A stretch of 64,000 nucleotides of DNA from NCBI GenBank assembly GCA_001897515.1, contig MKTA01000015.1, positions 372,001-436,000 on the forward strand. Reading direction: 5' to 3'. Position numbers and translations under genes: made by a program. This DNA is from Bacteroidetes bacterium 41-46 (GTDB lineage: Bacteria > Bacteroidota > Bacteroidia > Bacteroidales > UBA932). A model generated the notes under the pieces. The model saw only the letters and a program-made list of their open reading frames with translations. It was not told the DNA's origin and ran no database searches. How positions within the stretch are numbered: position 1 is the first letter of the stretch; every line of letters begins with the position of its first letter. Shown piece by piece: positions 1-9,346 of this stretch.

Positions 1-2697
1 TTCTGCTGCTGTGTGAGGCGCGTTCTTAAGCGGATTGTCGGTTTTGTCCATTTCACCGGCCTTAATGGCTTCGCACTCATTCTTGATTACAATCATTGAA
101 TCAATGAATCTGTCCATCTCAGCTTTTGATTCGCTCTCGGTAGGCTCAATCATTAAGGTTTCGTGAACAGGGAAGGAGAGTGTAGGGGCGTGGAATCCAA
201 AGTCCATCAGTCGCTTGGCTATGTCCGAAGCATCAACGCCGTATGTTGCTTTGTAATGGCGTACATCAATAATGCACTCGTGTGCAACTCTTCCGTGAGC
301 GTTCTTGCCCTTTCCTACAGGTTTTCCAGTGTAGAGAGTAGCATAGCCTGCCTCGGCCAGTTTTGCCGACATATAGTTAGCATTTAGGATTGCCACCTCA
401 GTAGCTTTCTTAAGCCCGTCAGCACCAAGAAGCTTGATATATGCATGGGTTACAGGAAGGGCCATTGGGTATCCGTAAGGGGCAGAGCTGACTGCCTTCA
501 CACCGTTGTGGTCGCAATCGGTTAGGAACGGATGGCAAGGAAGGTATGGTGCAAGCTCTTTTGTACAGCAGATAGGGCCGATTCCCGGACCGCCGCCGCC
601 GTGAGGAATTGCAAATGTTTTGTGCAAGTTCAGGTGGCAAACATCAGCTCCTATGAAGCCAGGATTTGTAAGTCCCACCTGAGCATTCATATTTGCTCCG
701 TCCATATATACAAGCCCGCCGTTCTGATGAATAATATCCATCATCTCCTTTATCTTAACCTCAAATACACCGTGGGTAGACGGGTAGGTTATCATTGTGC
801 AGGAGAGTCTCTCTTTGTACTGTTCTGCCTTCTGGCGGAACTCATCAACATTGATATTTCCCATCTCATCGCATGATACAAGAACTATCTCCATTCCGGC
901 CATCGCTGCCGATGCAGGGTTTGTCCCGTGAGCAGATGTAGGAATTAGAACTACGTTTCTCTGAGTCTGGCCGTGAGCAATATGGTAAGCACGAATTGTC
1001 ATAAGACCTGCAAACTCACCTGCAGAGCCGGCATTCGGCTGAAGTGAAGTTGCATGAAAACCGGTAATTACTGCAAGGTCATGCTCAACCTCTTTTATAA
1101 GCTCCATATATCCCTGTACCTGGTCGGCAGGAGCGAAAGGGTGTACATTGCCTAGTTCAGACCAGCTCATGGGGAACATCTCAACAGCCGCATTAAGCTT
1201 CATGGTACAAGAGCCCAGAGGAATCATTGAGTGGGTTAGAGAGATGTCTCTTCTCTCCAGCTTCTTGATGTACCTCATCATCTCGGTCTCTGAATGGTAT
1301 TTGCTGAACACCTCGGCAGTCAGATAACTGCTCTCACGTGCCATGAATATTTTTCCTTCAGGGAGTCCGGGGCATTCATAAAGATTTCGTCCAAAAATTT
1401 CCAGAATTGTTGTAGCCTCAGTGCAATTTGATAGTTCGTCAAAGCTGATAATTACCGAATCCTCAGAAGGGTAGTAGAAGTTAATTCCCTTTTGTTCTGC
1501 TTTGTATTTTATATCAGAGGCCTTTACGCCTGTGATATGAATTGTGTCAAAGAAATTCTCCGCTGCAAGTTTAAATCCAACCTTTTTCAGTTCCGATGCA
1601 ACCGCATGGGCGTAGCAATATGCATTCATTGCAATTGACTTCAGCCCCTCCGGTCCGTGGTAAGCTGCGTACATACCGGTCATTGTTGCCATAAGAGCAG
1701 TTGCAGTACAAATATTTGAGGTAGCCTTTTCACGTTTGATATGCTGCTCCCTTGTCTGCAGAGCCATACGGAGAGCCTGATTTCCCAGTCTGTCAACAGA
1801 TATACCAATGATTCTTCCCGGCATATTACGTTTGTACTCATCCCTGGTTGCCATAAAACCGGCAGTAGGTCCTCCGAATCCCATAGGTAGTCCGAATCTC
1901 TGTGCTGTTCCCACAGCTATATCAGCACCCCACGCTGCTGGTTCTTTAAGAATTGTAAGTGCAAGGAGGTCAGTTACAGCTGTAACAAGAATACCCTTTG
2001 CATGAGCGTTTGTGCAAAATTCTGTATAGTCGCAAACCTCTCCGTTACCGGCAGGGTACTGGAGCACTGCTCCAAAGAACATATCATCAAATTTAACAGT
2101 GTTGAATTTGCCTAATACAACCTCTATTCCAAGAACCTCTGCACGTGTTTCTATAACAGCAAGTACATGAGGGAAGATGTTCTCATCAATGAAAACCTTG
2201 TTTTTACCGGCCTTTACAGCGTCACGGGAGCGAAGTTCATACATCATTCTTACCGCTTCACCTGCAGCAGTTGCATCATCCAGCATTGAGCTGTTTGCCA
2301 TTTTGAATCCGGTCAAATCTGCAACCATTGTCTGGAAATTAAGCAACCCCTCAAGACGACCTTGTGAAATTTCTGCCTGATAAGGAGTATAGGATGTATA
2401 CCAGCTCGGGTTTTCAAAAATGTTTCTGATGATTACCGGAAGTGAGGCTGTGCCGTAAAATCCCTGCCCTATCATTGAACGGAAATTCTTATTTTTGGAT
2501 GCCATTGCCTTAATCTTTGATAAATATTCGTGCTCAGTAAGAGCCTTGTCAAGAGCAAGTGGCTTGTCCAGCAAAATATCTGACGGAACTGTTTGTTTTA
2601 CAAGTTCCTCCAAGCTGGAAACTCCCAAAACGGAGAGCATTTCTGCCTCATCTTTTGGTCTTGGTCCATTGTGTCTGTCGACGAATGAAAGTGACAT
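1..2697 (-). CDS. gcvP: Glycine dehydrogenase (decarboxylating), P protein, 3' end outside window
   Basis: This is the pyridoxal-phosphate subunit of the glycine cleavage system, which decarboxylates glycine and passes the aminomethyl group to the lipoyl arm of H protein. The minus frame stays open from an ATG at 2697 to the left edge, giving 899 residues of a family that is usually about 950, so only the C-terminus is missing. The N-terminus (MSLSFVDRHNGP) is typical. The PLP lysine lies in HLNLHKTFAIPHGGGGPG, near residue 693. The TSAHGTNPASA segment and the motif MIPLGSCTMKLN near mid-protein are also family hallmarks. It is a single-chain protein rather than the split GcvPA/GcvPB form. 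It is divergent from the carboxyltransferase gene, and a TAAATTTG promoter box lies 42 nt upstream of the start. Confidence 0.97.
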   Translation of the reverse strand, partial: MSLSFVDRHNGPRPKDEAEMLSVLGVSSLEELVKQTVPSDILLDKPLALDKALTEHEYLSKIKAMASKNKNFRSMIGQGFYGTASLPVIIRNIFENPSWYTSYTPYQAEISQGRLEGLLNFQTMVADLTGFKMANSSMLDDATAAGEAVRMMYELRSRDAVKAGKNKVFIDENIFPHVLAVIETRAEVLGIEVVLGKFNTVKFDDMFFGAVLQYPAGNGEVCDYTEFCTNAHAKGILVTAVTDLLALTILKEPAAWGADIAVGTAQRFGLPMGFGGPTAGFMATRDEYKRNMPGRIIGISVDRLGNQALRMALQTREQHIKREKATSNICTATALMATMTGMYAAYHGPEGLKSIAMNAYCYAHAVASELKKVGFKLAAENFFDTIHITGVKASDIKYKAEQKGINFYYPSEDSVIISFDELSNCTEATTILEIFGRNLYECPGLPEGKIFMARESSYLTAEVFSKYHSETEMMRYIKKLERRDISLTHSMIPLGSCTMKLNAAVEMFPMSWSELGNVHPFAPADQVQGYMELIKEVEHDLAVITGFHATSLQPNAGSAGEFAGLMTIRAYHIAHGQTQRNVVLIPTSAHGTNPASAAMAGMEIVLVSCDEMGNINVDEFRQKAEQYKERLSCTMITYPSTHGVFEVKIKEMMDIIHQNGGLVYMDGANMNAQVGLTNPGFIGADVCHLNLHKTFAIPHGGGGPGIGPICCTKELAPYLPCHPFLTDCDHNGVKAVSSAPYGYPMALPVTHAYIKLLGADGLKKATEVAILNANYMSAKLAEAGYATLYTGKPVGKGKNAHGRVAHECIIDVRHYKATYGVDASDIAKRLMDFGFHAPTLSFPVHETLMIEPTESESKAEMDRFIDSMIVIKNECEAIKAGEMDKTDNPLKNAPHTAAE

Positions 2698-2738
2698 ATT
2701 ATTCTATTTATTAGATTGTTATTACAAGGGTTATCCTG

Positions 2739-2746
2739 CAAATTTA
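2739..2746 (-). promoter_or_regulatory. Predicted -7 box for gcvP
   Basis: Minus-strand TAAATTTG matches the Bacteroidota -7 consensus TAnnTTTG and lies 42 nt upstream of the gcvP ATG. No convincing -33 TTTG was found at the expected distance. Confidence 0.5.
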
Positions 2747-2785
2747 TACAATATTTTCTGAACATTGCGAATTAAAATATTTTCA

Positions 2786-2793
2786 TATTTTTG
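2786..2793 (+). promoter_or_regulatory. Predicted -7 box for the carboxyltransferase operon
   Basis: TATTTTTG matches TAnnTTTG. An ATTG at 2764-2767 lies 18 nt upstream and could serve as the -33 element. The ATG at 2815 is 21 nt downstream, which argues against the upstream in-frame TTG at 2791, since that codon overlaps this box. Confidence 0.6.
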
Positions 2794-2814
2794 TGTGAAC
2801 TAAAACAAAAATCT

Positions 2815-4362
2815 ATGAGTTTATTAAGTAGAAAAATCTCTGAGCTGCAGGACAGGCGAGATAAGGCAGTGCAAGGTGGTGGCGAATCTGCCATTGCTAA
2901 GCAAATAGCCATGGGAAAGCTGCCGGCACGCGAGAGAATTAACCAGCTCTTAGACGCCGGCTCTTTTTTTGAATACGACCTGTTCATAGAGCACGAGGCA
3001 CGGGAGTTTGGTATGGAGGGCAAAAATCTGGCCGGTGACGGAGTTGTTATAGGTACCGGTACCATAAATGGTAAACCGGTTGCTATATACGCACAGGACT
3101 TCACTGTCGCGGGCGGTTCTCTTGGATCAATGCACGCCAGAAAAATCACAAAGATCATGGACTACGCTTTGAGAATGAAGATTCCTCTCATTGGAATCAA
3201 CGACTCAGGTGGCGCCCGTATTCAGGAGGGTGTGAACTCTCTGGCCGGATACGGAGAGATCTTCTTCAGGAATACACTAGCCAGTGGGGTTATTCCACAG
3301 CTATCCGTAATTCTGGGACCATGTGCAGGAGGAGCTGTTTACTCTCCGGCACTTACCGATTTTGTTTTTGTAGTGGACAAAATATCAAAGATGTTCATAA
3401 CAGGACCGGAGGTAATAAAATCTGTATTAGGCGAAGAGATAGACATGGAGTCGCTCGGGGGAGCCAGGGTTCACAGTGAAATTACCGGTAATGCACACTT
3501 TTTTGCAAACAGCGAACAGGAGTGCTTTTCTCAGATTAAAACTCTTTTGGATTACATCCCATCATGTAATGAGTGCAAAGCCTCTCCAAAAAAGAGCATT
3601 GAGCCTTTAAAGAAATTTAAAATTGAGAAGATAGTTCCTGTAGAGCCAACAAAACCGTATGATGTAAGAGATGTTATCAAAGCCTTGACAGACTCTTCGG
3701 AATTTTTTGAGGTTCAGGAGCTTTGGGCAGGAAATATTGTAGTCGGCTTTGGAAGAATTGACGGAAGGACTGTCGGTTTTGTTGCTAATCAGCCGCTTGT
3801 ACTGGCAGGAGTTCTTGATTGTGATTCATCTGACAAAGCAGCAAGATTTATAAGATTCTGTGATGCCTTTGAAATTCCTATCGTTACTCTGGAAGATATG
3901 CCGGGATATCTGCCCGGTGTTGACCAGGAGCACGCCGGGGTAATCCGACACGGGGCGAAGCTGCTCTATGCATACAGCGAAGCAACAGTACCCAAAATAA
4001 CCGTTATCCTCAGAAAGGCATACGGCGGGGGCTATATTGCTATGAATTCAAGACACCTGCGTGCAGACTTTGTTTTTGCATGGCCGCTTGCCGAGATTGC
4101 TGTGATGGGTCCTGAGGGTGCGGCAAATATTATTTTCCGTAAGGAGATAATGGAGGCCGAGGATCCTGAAGCGATGAGAAAACAGAAGGTTGAGGAGTAT
4201 AAACAGAAATTTGCCAATCCTTATGTAGCAGCTGCAAAGGGATATATTGACTCTGTAATTAACCCTGCCGAGACCAGAAACTATCTCAAACACGCACTAA
4301 ACGTATCTCAGAACAAAGTTGTAAAAAGACCGTCTAAGAAGCACGGAATTCCACCATTTTAA
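2815..4362 (+). CDS. Acyl-CoA carboxylase carboxyltransferase subunit (PccB/MmdA family)
   Basis: This is the carboxyltransferase of a biotin-dependent acyl-CoA carboxylase or decarboxylase, probably acting on propionyl-CoA or methylmalonyl-CoA. It has 515 residues, the usual length. Two crotonase-like halves are visible: an N-terminal half with GGSLG and GGARIQEG, and a C-terminal half with DMPGYLPG and RKAYGGGY. GPCAGGAVYSPALTDF is a family hallmark. The reading frame can be extended upstream to a TTG at 2791, but that codon lies inside the promoter box, so ATG 2815 is chosen. The biotin carrier gene starts 1 nt after the stop. No biotin carboxylase or membrane decarboxylase beta subunit is present in the window, so carboxylase and sodium-pump decarboxylase roles cannot be separated here. 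In Bacteroidales this family often works in the succinate-propionate route. Confidence 0.93.
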   Translation: MSLLSRKISELQDRRDKAVQGGGESAIAKQIAMGKLPARERINQLLDAGSFFEYDLFIEHEAREFGMEGKNLAGDGVVIGTGTINGKPVAIYAQDFTVAGGSLGSMHARKITKIMDYALRMKIPLIGINDSGGARIQEGVNSLAGYGEIFFRNTLASGVIPQLSVILGPCAGGAVYSPALTDFVFVVDKISKMFITGPEVIKSVLGEEIDMESLGGARVHSEITGNAHFFANSEQECFSQIKTLLDYIPSCNECKASPKKSIEPLKKFKIEKIVPVEPTKPYDVRDVIKALTDSSEFFEVQELWAGNIVVGFGRIDGRTVGFVANQPLVLAGVLDCDSSDKAARFIRFCDAFEIPIVTLEDMPGYLPGVDQEHAGVIRHGAKLLYAYSEATVPKITVILRKAYGGGYIAMNSRHLRADFVFAWPLAEIAVMGPEGAANIIFRKEIMEAEDPEAMRKQKVEEYKQKFANPYVAAAKGYIDSVINPAETRNYLKHALNVSQNKVVKRPSKKHGIPPF

Positions 4363-4363
4363 T

Positions 4364-4777
4364 ATGAAGAGATCAGCTAAAAAAACGGAAGATATGGGAC
4401 CTGCCGAAACACTGCAGATTTTCCCCAATGCAAGAAAATACAAGACAAACTTAACCTCAAAATATAAAAACAGAAAGGTGTGGAAAAGGCCCGATCCGCA
4501 GGAGATACTCTCCGTGATACCGGGTGTTGTTACATCACTAACTGTAGCTGAGGGGGCTCATGTTGCAAAAGGGGATGAGATCATGGTCTATGAGGCTATG
4601 AAGATGCAGAATATAATAAGGGCTCCCTTTGACGGTACCATTGAAAAGATACATGTGCAACCGGGTGAGAAGATTGCCAAAGGAGTCCTGATGATCTACC
4701 TTAAGTCCGATGTAGAGTTTGTCTATGAGGATATAGATGACGATATCAGCGCCATCGTTCCAGATCCAGTCGGATAA
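4364..4777 (+). CDS. Biotin carboxyl carrier protein
   Basis: This small acyl-CoA carboxylase subunit carries biotin between active sites. It has 137 residues. The biotinyl domain occupies about residues 48-118 and contains the biotin-acceptor motif EAMKM with Lys80. The first ~45 residues are basic and poorly structured, and an acidic tail (EDIDDDIS) follows the domain. It starts 1 nt after the carboxyltransferase stop codon and must be translated with it. Its last 32 nt overlap the convergent rodA gene. It could equally be the gamma subunit of a methylmalonyl-CoA decarboxylase; the partner genes that would decide this are not nearby. Confidence 0.92.
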   Translation: MKRSAKKTEDMGPAETLQIFPNARKYKTNLTSKYKNRKVWKRPDPQEILSVIPGVVTSLTVAEGAHVAKGDEIMVYEAMKMQNIIRAPFDGTIEKIHVQPGEKIAKGVLMIYLKSDVEFVYEDIDDDISAIVPDPVG

Positions 4778-6176
4778 AGATAAACAGGAATATAGTAAAT
4801 GCCCATAATGAGGAGCCTCCGTAGCTTATAAACGGCAACGGAATCCCTATTACGGGCATTATTCCTATTGTCATCCCTATGTTTATTAGAAAATGGAGGA
4901 AGAGAACCGATGCAAGAGAGTAACCGAATATTCTGGTAAAACTGTCCTTTTGCCTCTCTGAAAGGGTTAAAATCCTGATTATAAGAAAGACAAATAATCC
5001 AATCAAAGCAGCTGAACCCAAAAGCCCCCACTCCTCTCCAATTGTGCAGAATATAAAGTCTGTACTCTGTTCCGGAACGAAATTGAACTTGGTCTGAGTT
5101 CCCTTCAGAAATCCTTTCCCGGCAAATCCTCCTGAGCCTATTGCAATTTTAGACTGATGGACATTGTATCCTGCCCCCTGGAGATCTTCAGTAACCCCCA
5201 GAAGGTTTTCAATTCTTGCACGTTGGTGGTCCTGAAGAACCTCTTCAAAGAAGAATTGTACGGAGAATATAAGGATTACTGAGGCTGTAAAAGATATTAA
5301 GATAAATTTAAGGTAGGATGTCCGCTCCTTTATGGTTTTGTAAACAAGATAGATAAAGAAAGGGGCAATTGCTACTGAGAGCCATTCAACATTGCTTAGG
5401 GATGAGGCGAAAGAGAAGATTGAAAGTCTACCCAGCATGGGAGAGTATATAAGAATGGGTAGTGAAATTGCCAGCAAAGCTACACCGGTGATATATCTTT
5501 TTGAGAAAAGAGCAACTGCAATCACAGAAATTACAAATAGAACTATCAGAGACACGAATGGAGTGAATGAAAGTGTCAGCACAAAGAGTGTTATTGCCAG
5601 TAAACCAAATATAAGCACCCACCCGCTTATGCCCTCCCTGTAGAAGACAAAGATAAAACTTGCAAAAACCAACGCAGAGCCGGTCTCCTTCTCCAGGATG
5701 ATAAGAGCCATAGGGAGAAGAACTGTGAGACCTGTTTTTAGCAGAGAGGATAACTGCTTAAGTTTAAAGTTGTATGAACTCATCATTGAGGCAAGGGCAA
5801 GAGATGTTGAGATTTTTGCAAGCTCAGCAGGCTGGAATCTGAAAGGTCCAATCATAAACCAGGATTTTGAGCCATTCACCTCTACCCCTACAAAAATTAC
5901 GGCAATCAGCAGCAAAAGGCTGAAGAGATAGAGAGCCCATGCAGTTACATTATATAGTTTTGGATTTACAGCAAAAAGAATAAGTGCTGCAATGACCAGT
6001 GAGGTTACAATCCAGATGAATTGCATCCCGTATCTTTGTGACATATCAAGTATGTGTCCGTGCTCTTCATCATATACTGATGCAAATACAGATATCCATC
6101 CTATGAATACAAGTATCAGATAAGTGATAATTAATGGCCAGTCCAGTTTTCTGTACAAATTCAAAGGTGTTTTCAT
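4746..6176 (-). CDS. rodA: Rod-shape determining glycosyltransferase RodA
   Basis: This is a SEDS-family peptidoglycan polymerase that works with PBP2 in the elongasome. It has 476 residues and is almost entirely made of membrane helices. The C-terminal segment contains GMTIGIMPVIGIPLPFISYGGSS, the SEDS signature. The region GGFAGKGFLKGTQ followed by FVPEQSTDFIF is the conserved extracellular part. The start ATG overlaps the mrdA stop in an ATGA arrangement, so it is the last gene of the purH-mreBCD-mrdA-rodA run. It reads 32 nt into the convergent biotin carrier gene with no visible terminator. It is longer than proteobacterial RodA because of extra helices in the middle. Confidence 0.95.
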   Translation of the reverse strand: MKTPLNLYRKLDWPLIITYLILVFIGWISVFASVYDEEHGHILDMSQRYGMQFIWIVTSLVIAALILFAVNPKLYNVTAWALYLFSLLLLIAVIFVGVEVNGSKSWFMIGPFRFQPAELAKISTSLALASMMSSYNFKLKQLSSLLKTGLTVLLPMALIILEKETGSALVFASFIFVFYREGISGWVLIFGLLAITLFVLTLSFTPFVSLIVLFVISVIAVALFSKRYITGVALLAISLPILIYSPMLGRLSIFSFASSLSNVEWLSVAIAPFFIYLVYKTIKERTSYLKFILISFTASVILIFSVQFFFEEVLQDHQRARIENLLGVTEDLQGAGYNVHQSKIAIGSGGFAGKGFLKGTQTKFNFVPEQSTDFIFCTIGEEWGLLGSAALIGLFVFLIIRILTLSERQKDSFTRIFGYSLASVLFLHFLINIGMTIGIMPVIGIPLPFISYGGSSLWAFTIFLFIFIRLDLERWR

Positions 6177-8008
6177 CTTCTTATGCTCTGTAACAGATTT
6201 GAGTTTATTATGTGATTCTCCAGCTCTTTTCTCTCAACCACACCTTTTAGGTATTTTTCAATAAGCAGGGTGGCAATAGGTGCAGCCCATGTCGCCCCAA
6301 AGCCGGCATTTTCCAGATACGCCACTACTGCAATTTTAGGATTATCCCTGGGTGCAAAACAGATAAAAACTGAGTGGTCTTTTCCGTGTGGATTTTGGGC
6401 AGTTCCGGTTTTTCCGCAGATGTCCAGCCCCTTGACTGCAACTCTTGATGCAGTTGCACCTGAGCCCGGAGGTGCATTTACTGCCAGGTACATACCGTGA
6501 ATAATTTTCTTGAAGTTTGAGGTGTCAACCATTGTATAGTGCCTCTGGGAAAAATCGGCATCAATAGTTGTGTCTTGTACACTCTTGATAATATGAGGAG
6601 TGTAGTAGTAACCTCTGTTGGCAATTGTTGCCGCAAGGTTCGCTAAATGGAGGGGAGTTGTCCCTAACTCCCCCTGTCCAATAGACAACGATATTATTGA
6701 GAGAGATTTCCACCTGTTGATTCCGTGAATCCTGTTGTATCCCTCTGTTGAGGGCAGCACACCACCAAGTTCACCGGGGAGATCGCTGCCAAGCTTTACT
6801 CCAAAACCGAAACTCTCTACATATTCTCTCCATTTAATAAAGGCCGATGTCACGTTAGGGTAGGCCGGGTTATCTATAGTAAGCCTGAACGCATTTGCAT
6901 AGTAGGCATTACAGGACATCATAATTGATGTTGTCAGGTTTGTGGGAGAGGGGTGAGGGTGGCAGGCTATGCCTCGTCCCACTTTGTAACCCAGATTACA
7001 TGGATAGGTTGTGGTTGTATCAATTACCCCCTCCTGAAGAGCTATAAGCCCATTGACAAGTTTGAAAACCGAGCCGGGAGGGTAAGGAGACATAACAGCC
7101 CTGTTGAACATGGGCTTCATAGGGTCATTGACAATCTCATTGTAGTGTTTGCTTATAGAGGCCAGCTTTGCAACCTCAAGCCCCGGGCTTGAGACAAGAG
7201 TTAGAATTTCCCCTGTGGATGGTTCTATTGCCACAACGCTCCCCACCTTATTCTGCATAAGGAGTTCAACGTATTGCTGGAGTTCGGCATCAATTGAGGA
7301 TACAATATTTTTTCCGGGGACGGCAGCTTTGTCATACTTCCCATCGTCATAGCTTGACTTGACTTTATTGTGGACATCTCTTAAAAAGATATTATATCCC
7401 TTCTCTCCCTTAAGTAAGCTTTCGTAAGCTAGTTCTATGCCCGTTCTTCCTATATAATCTCCTCTTCTGTAACTTGGGTTTTTCCTCAGAAATGCTGTGT
7501 CTGCCTCTGATATGTATCCGAGCAGGTTACCACAGGCGTTGTATGGGTATTCACGGATAGTTCTTGGTATTGCAGAGAAGCCCTGGAATTTGTAAGCCTT
7601 TTCAAGAAAGATAGAGTACTGTTCAGGAGATATCTGCTTTACGAAAGGCAATGTCTGATATCCTATTCTTCTTCTGTTCTTCCTGTAGTCAGCAAGACTT
7701 TTTCTTACATCTTCAATATTGAGGCTGAAGATTTCGCAAAGGTCGGCTGTGTCCAGATCTTTCACCTCATAGGGTGTTATCATTATGTCATATGCCGTCT
7801 TGTTGCCCACCAGAATCTTTCCGTTTCTGTCATAAATGATTCCCCTTGCAGGGTATCTTACATCATATCTGAATGCGTTGTTACTGGCCGTTATTTTGTA
7901 CTGCTCGTCAAGAATCTGAAGGTTGAAAAGTTGTAGCAGCATTACAACTGTAACTATGAACAACCCTAAGATCAGTATGTTTTTTTTATTTTTCAGATCA
8001 ACTCCCAT
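6173..8008 (-). CDS. mrdA: Penicillin-binding protein 2 (elongasome transpeptidase)
   Basis: This class B PBP cross-links peptidoglycan made by RodA during side-wall growth. It has 611 residues. One N-terminal membrane helix (about residues 11-30) anchors a pedestal domain, followed by a transpeptidase domain. All three catalytic motifs are present: SVFK in PPGSVFKLVNG, SCN in MMSCNAYYANA, and KTG in CGKTGTAQN. The N-terminal motif ARGIIYDRNGKIL is typical. The 3' end overlaps rodA by 4 nt (ATGA), and the start is 11 nt after mreD. That coupling fits a fixed PBP2-RodA stoichiometry. Confidence 0.96.
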   Translation of the reverse strand: MGVDLKNKKNILILGLFIVTVVMLLQLFNLQILDEQYKITASNNAFRYDVRYPARGIIYDRNGKILVGNKTAYDIMITPYEVKDLDTADLCEIFSLNIEDVRKSLADYRKNRRRIGYQTLPFVKQISPEQYSIFLEKAYKFQGFSAIPRTIREYPYNACGNLLGYISEADTAFLRKNPSYRRGDYIGRTGIELAYESLLKGEKGYNIFLRDVHNKVKSSYDDGKYDKAAVPGKNIVSSIDAELQQYVELLMQNKVGSVVAIEPSTGEILTLVSSPGLEVAKLASISKHYNEIVNDPMKPMFNRAVMSPYPPGSVFKLVNGLIALQEGVIDTTTTYPCNLGYKVGRGIACHPHPSPTNLTTSIMMSCNAYYANAFRLTIDNPAYPNVTSAFIKWREYVESFGFGVKLGSDLPGELGGVLPSTEGYNRIHGINRWKSLSIISLSIGQGELGTTPLHLANLAATIANRGYYYTPHIIKSVQDTTIDADFSQRHYTMVDTSNFKKIIHGMYLAVNAPPGSGATASRVAVKGLDICGKTGTAQNPHGKDHSVFICFAPRDNPKIAVVAYLENAGFGATWAAPIATLLIEKYLKGVVERKELENHIINSNLLQSIRR

Positions 8009-8019
8009 CTCTGCACCCC

Positions 8020-8514
8020 CTATTTCCAGTTTTTGTAAAAGAGTCCAAATTCAATAAGCAGAAGAAGAGTTGTGTTGATGGCAAGGCTTATAAGGAATCT
8101 TGGCAGGTTGCCTGACAGGTAGGCAAAGGAGAAACTCTCTGCCAGTATATATGTTATATGATGTATTGAAAGAAGGATTACTGCATATGCAAGAAAACGG
8201 CTGAATCCCATCTCGTACATTCCGGGTCTTATCTGGCTGTCCAATTCACCCTTTCTTACAATCAGAGTCTGTACCGGCTGTCTGAGAAAGGCCATCATCA
8301 CTGCTGCTGCTGAGTTAATTCCTGCCATTCCATTGTACAACAGATCTGTTCCCGCCCCTATCGCAAATGCCCAAAGCATTACATAAACAGAAGACATTCC
8401 GGCGGGAAGGGCAATTATGAAGAGGGGATATAGCACAATAAACACCATTGGCCCAAAGTCTATATAGCTTGAGACCAAAACCTGAGCTATCAGGAAGCTC
8501 AGGAAAACAACCAT
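8020..8514 (-). CDS. mreD: Rod-shape determining protein MreD
   Basis: This is an inner-membrane protein of the elongasome, small and very hydrophobic, with 164 residues and five to six predicted helices. Recognition rests mainly on size, hydrophobicity and the invariant place between mreC and mrdA, because MreD sequences diverge strongly. The frame could be extended 21 nt upstream into mreC. The ATG at 8514, which lies 1 nt after the mreC stop, gives a cleaner N-terminal helix (MVVFLSFLIAQ) and is preferred. Confidence 0.88.
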   Translation of the reverse strand: MVVFLSFLIAQVLVSSYIDFGPMVFIVLYPLFIIALPAGMSSVYVMLWAFAIGAGTDLLYNGMAGINSAAAVMMAFLRQPVQTLIVRKGELDSQIRPGMYEMGFSRFLAYAVILLSIHHITYILAESFSFAYLSGNLPRFLISLAINTTLLLLIEFGLFYKNWK

Positions 8515-8515
8515 T

Positions 8516-9334
8516 TTATCTACCCCTTGCTTCATTTGAATTTATAAGATTGTCCAACTCCTGTTTATCCCGGCTCTTCACTACTCTTACAAACTTAAGT
8601 GTTTTGAAGTCTTGGAAAAACCTAACCTGTATCTCTTTATGAGTACCTCGTATGATTTTATACCTTCCTGCTGTTCCTATTGGAATGTCCGGCGGAAAAA
8701 TTGTTGAGTATCCGCTTGTGAAGATTGTGTCTCCTACTGTAACTCTTATATGCTGGGGAATATCAGTGAGAACTGCTCGTGAAGCATCTCTGCCACTCCA
8801 GAAGAGAGGCCCGAATGCCCCCTCTCTCCCAATTCTTGCGCTTACACTCTGATTTATGTTGAGCAACGATATTATATATGAGTACCTGTCAGACACCTTG
8901 CTTACAACGCCTACAATTCCGTTTGGTGACACTACTCCCATATCCTCTTCAACACCATCTCTCCTCCCTTTGTCTATAATAATGAAATTCTGTTTGTTGT
9001 TTGTGCTGTTAGCTACAATCTGAGCAGAAATATAGGTGTATTTTGCCTCTGATGTATCCCTGCTGCAATCTGTCTCTCTCAGCTTCTCAAGCTCTGCAAG
9101 AAGTGCCTCATTCTCTGCTGCCAGCTCTCTGTTAACATCCCTTAAGCTGAAATAGTATTTGATTTCAGCTCCAGATTTTGAGAGAGCCCCCCTGATGCTC
9201 ATATATGCACCACTTATCTTCAATTGCTGAAAAAACGAACTCTCTGAAATCATTATAATGGAGATCGTTTGAAGAACAATAAAGACCAGCAGAGATACAA
9301 GCCACTGAAAACGGGGAGATCTCTTTTTTGTCAT
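8516..9334 (-). CDS. mreC: Rod-shape determining protein MreC
   Basis: This periplasmic scaffold of the elongasome links MreB filaments to PBP2. It has 272 residues. An N-terminal membrane helix spans about residues 10-30, a coiled coil follows at about 60-90 (ENEALLAELEKLRE), and then comes the double beta-barrel domain with NFIIIDKGRRDGVEEDMGV and GIVGVVSKV, both typical of MreC. It lies 12 nt after mreB and directly before mreD in the same run. Confidence 0.94.
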   Translation of the reverse strand: MTKKRSPRFQWLVSLLVFIVLQTISIIMISESSFFQQLKISGAYMSIRGALSKSGAEIKYYFSLRDVNRELAAENEALLAELEKLRETDCSRDTSEAKYTYISAQIVANSTNNKQNFIIIDKGRRDGVEEDMGVVSPNGIVGVVSKVSDRYSYIISLLNINQSVSARIGREGAFGPLFWSGRDASRAVLTDIPQHIRVTVGDTIFTSGYSTIFPPDIPIGTAGRYKIIRGTHKEIQVRFFQDFKTLKFVRVVKSRDKQELDNLINSNEARGR

Positions 9335-9346
9335 ATCAATTATGCT

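Noticed and set aside
532-876. 114-codon plus-strand frame opposite gcvP
   Set aside because: Antisense to the PLP-binding region of gcvP; no recognisable domain and cysteine/histidine-rich in a random way.
2791-2814. TTG-initiated N-terminal extension of the carboxyltransferase
   Set aside because: The TTG codon overlaps the predicted -7 box, and the added residues do not resemble the family; ATG 2815 is preferred.
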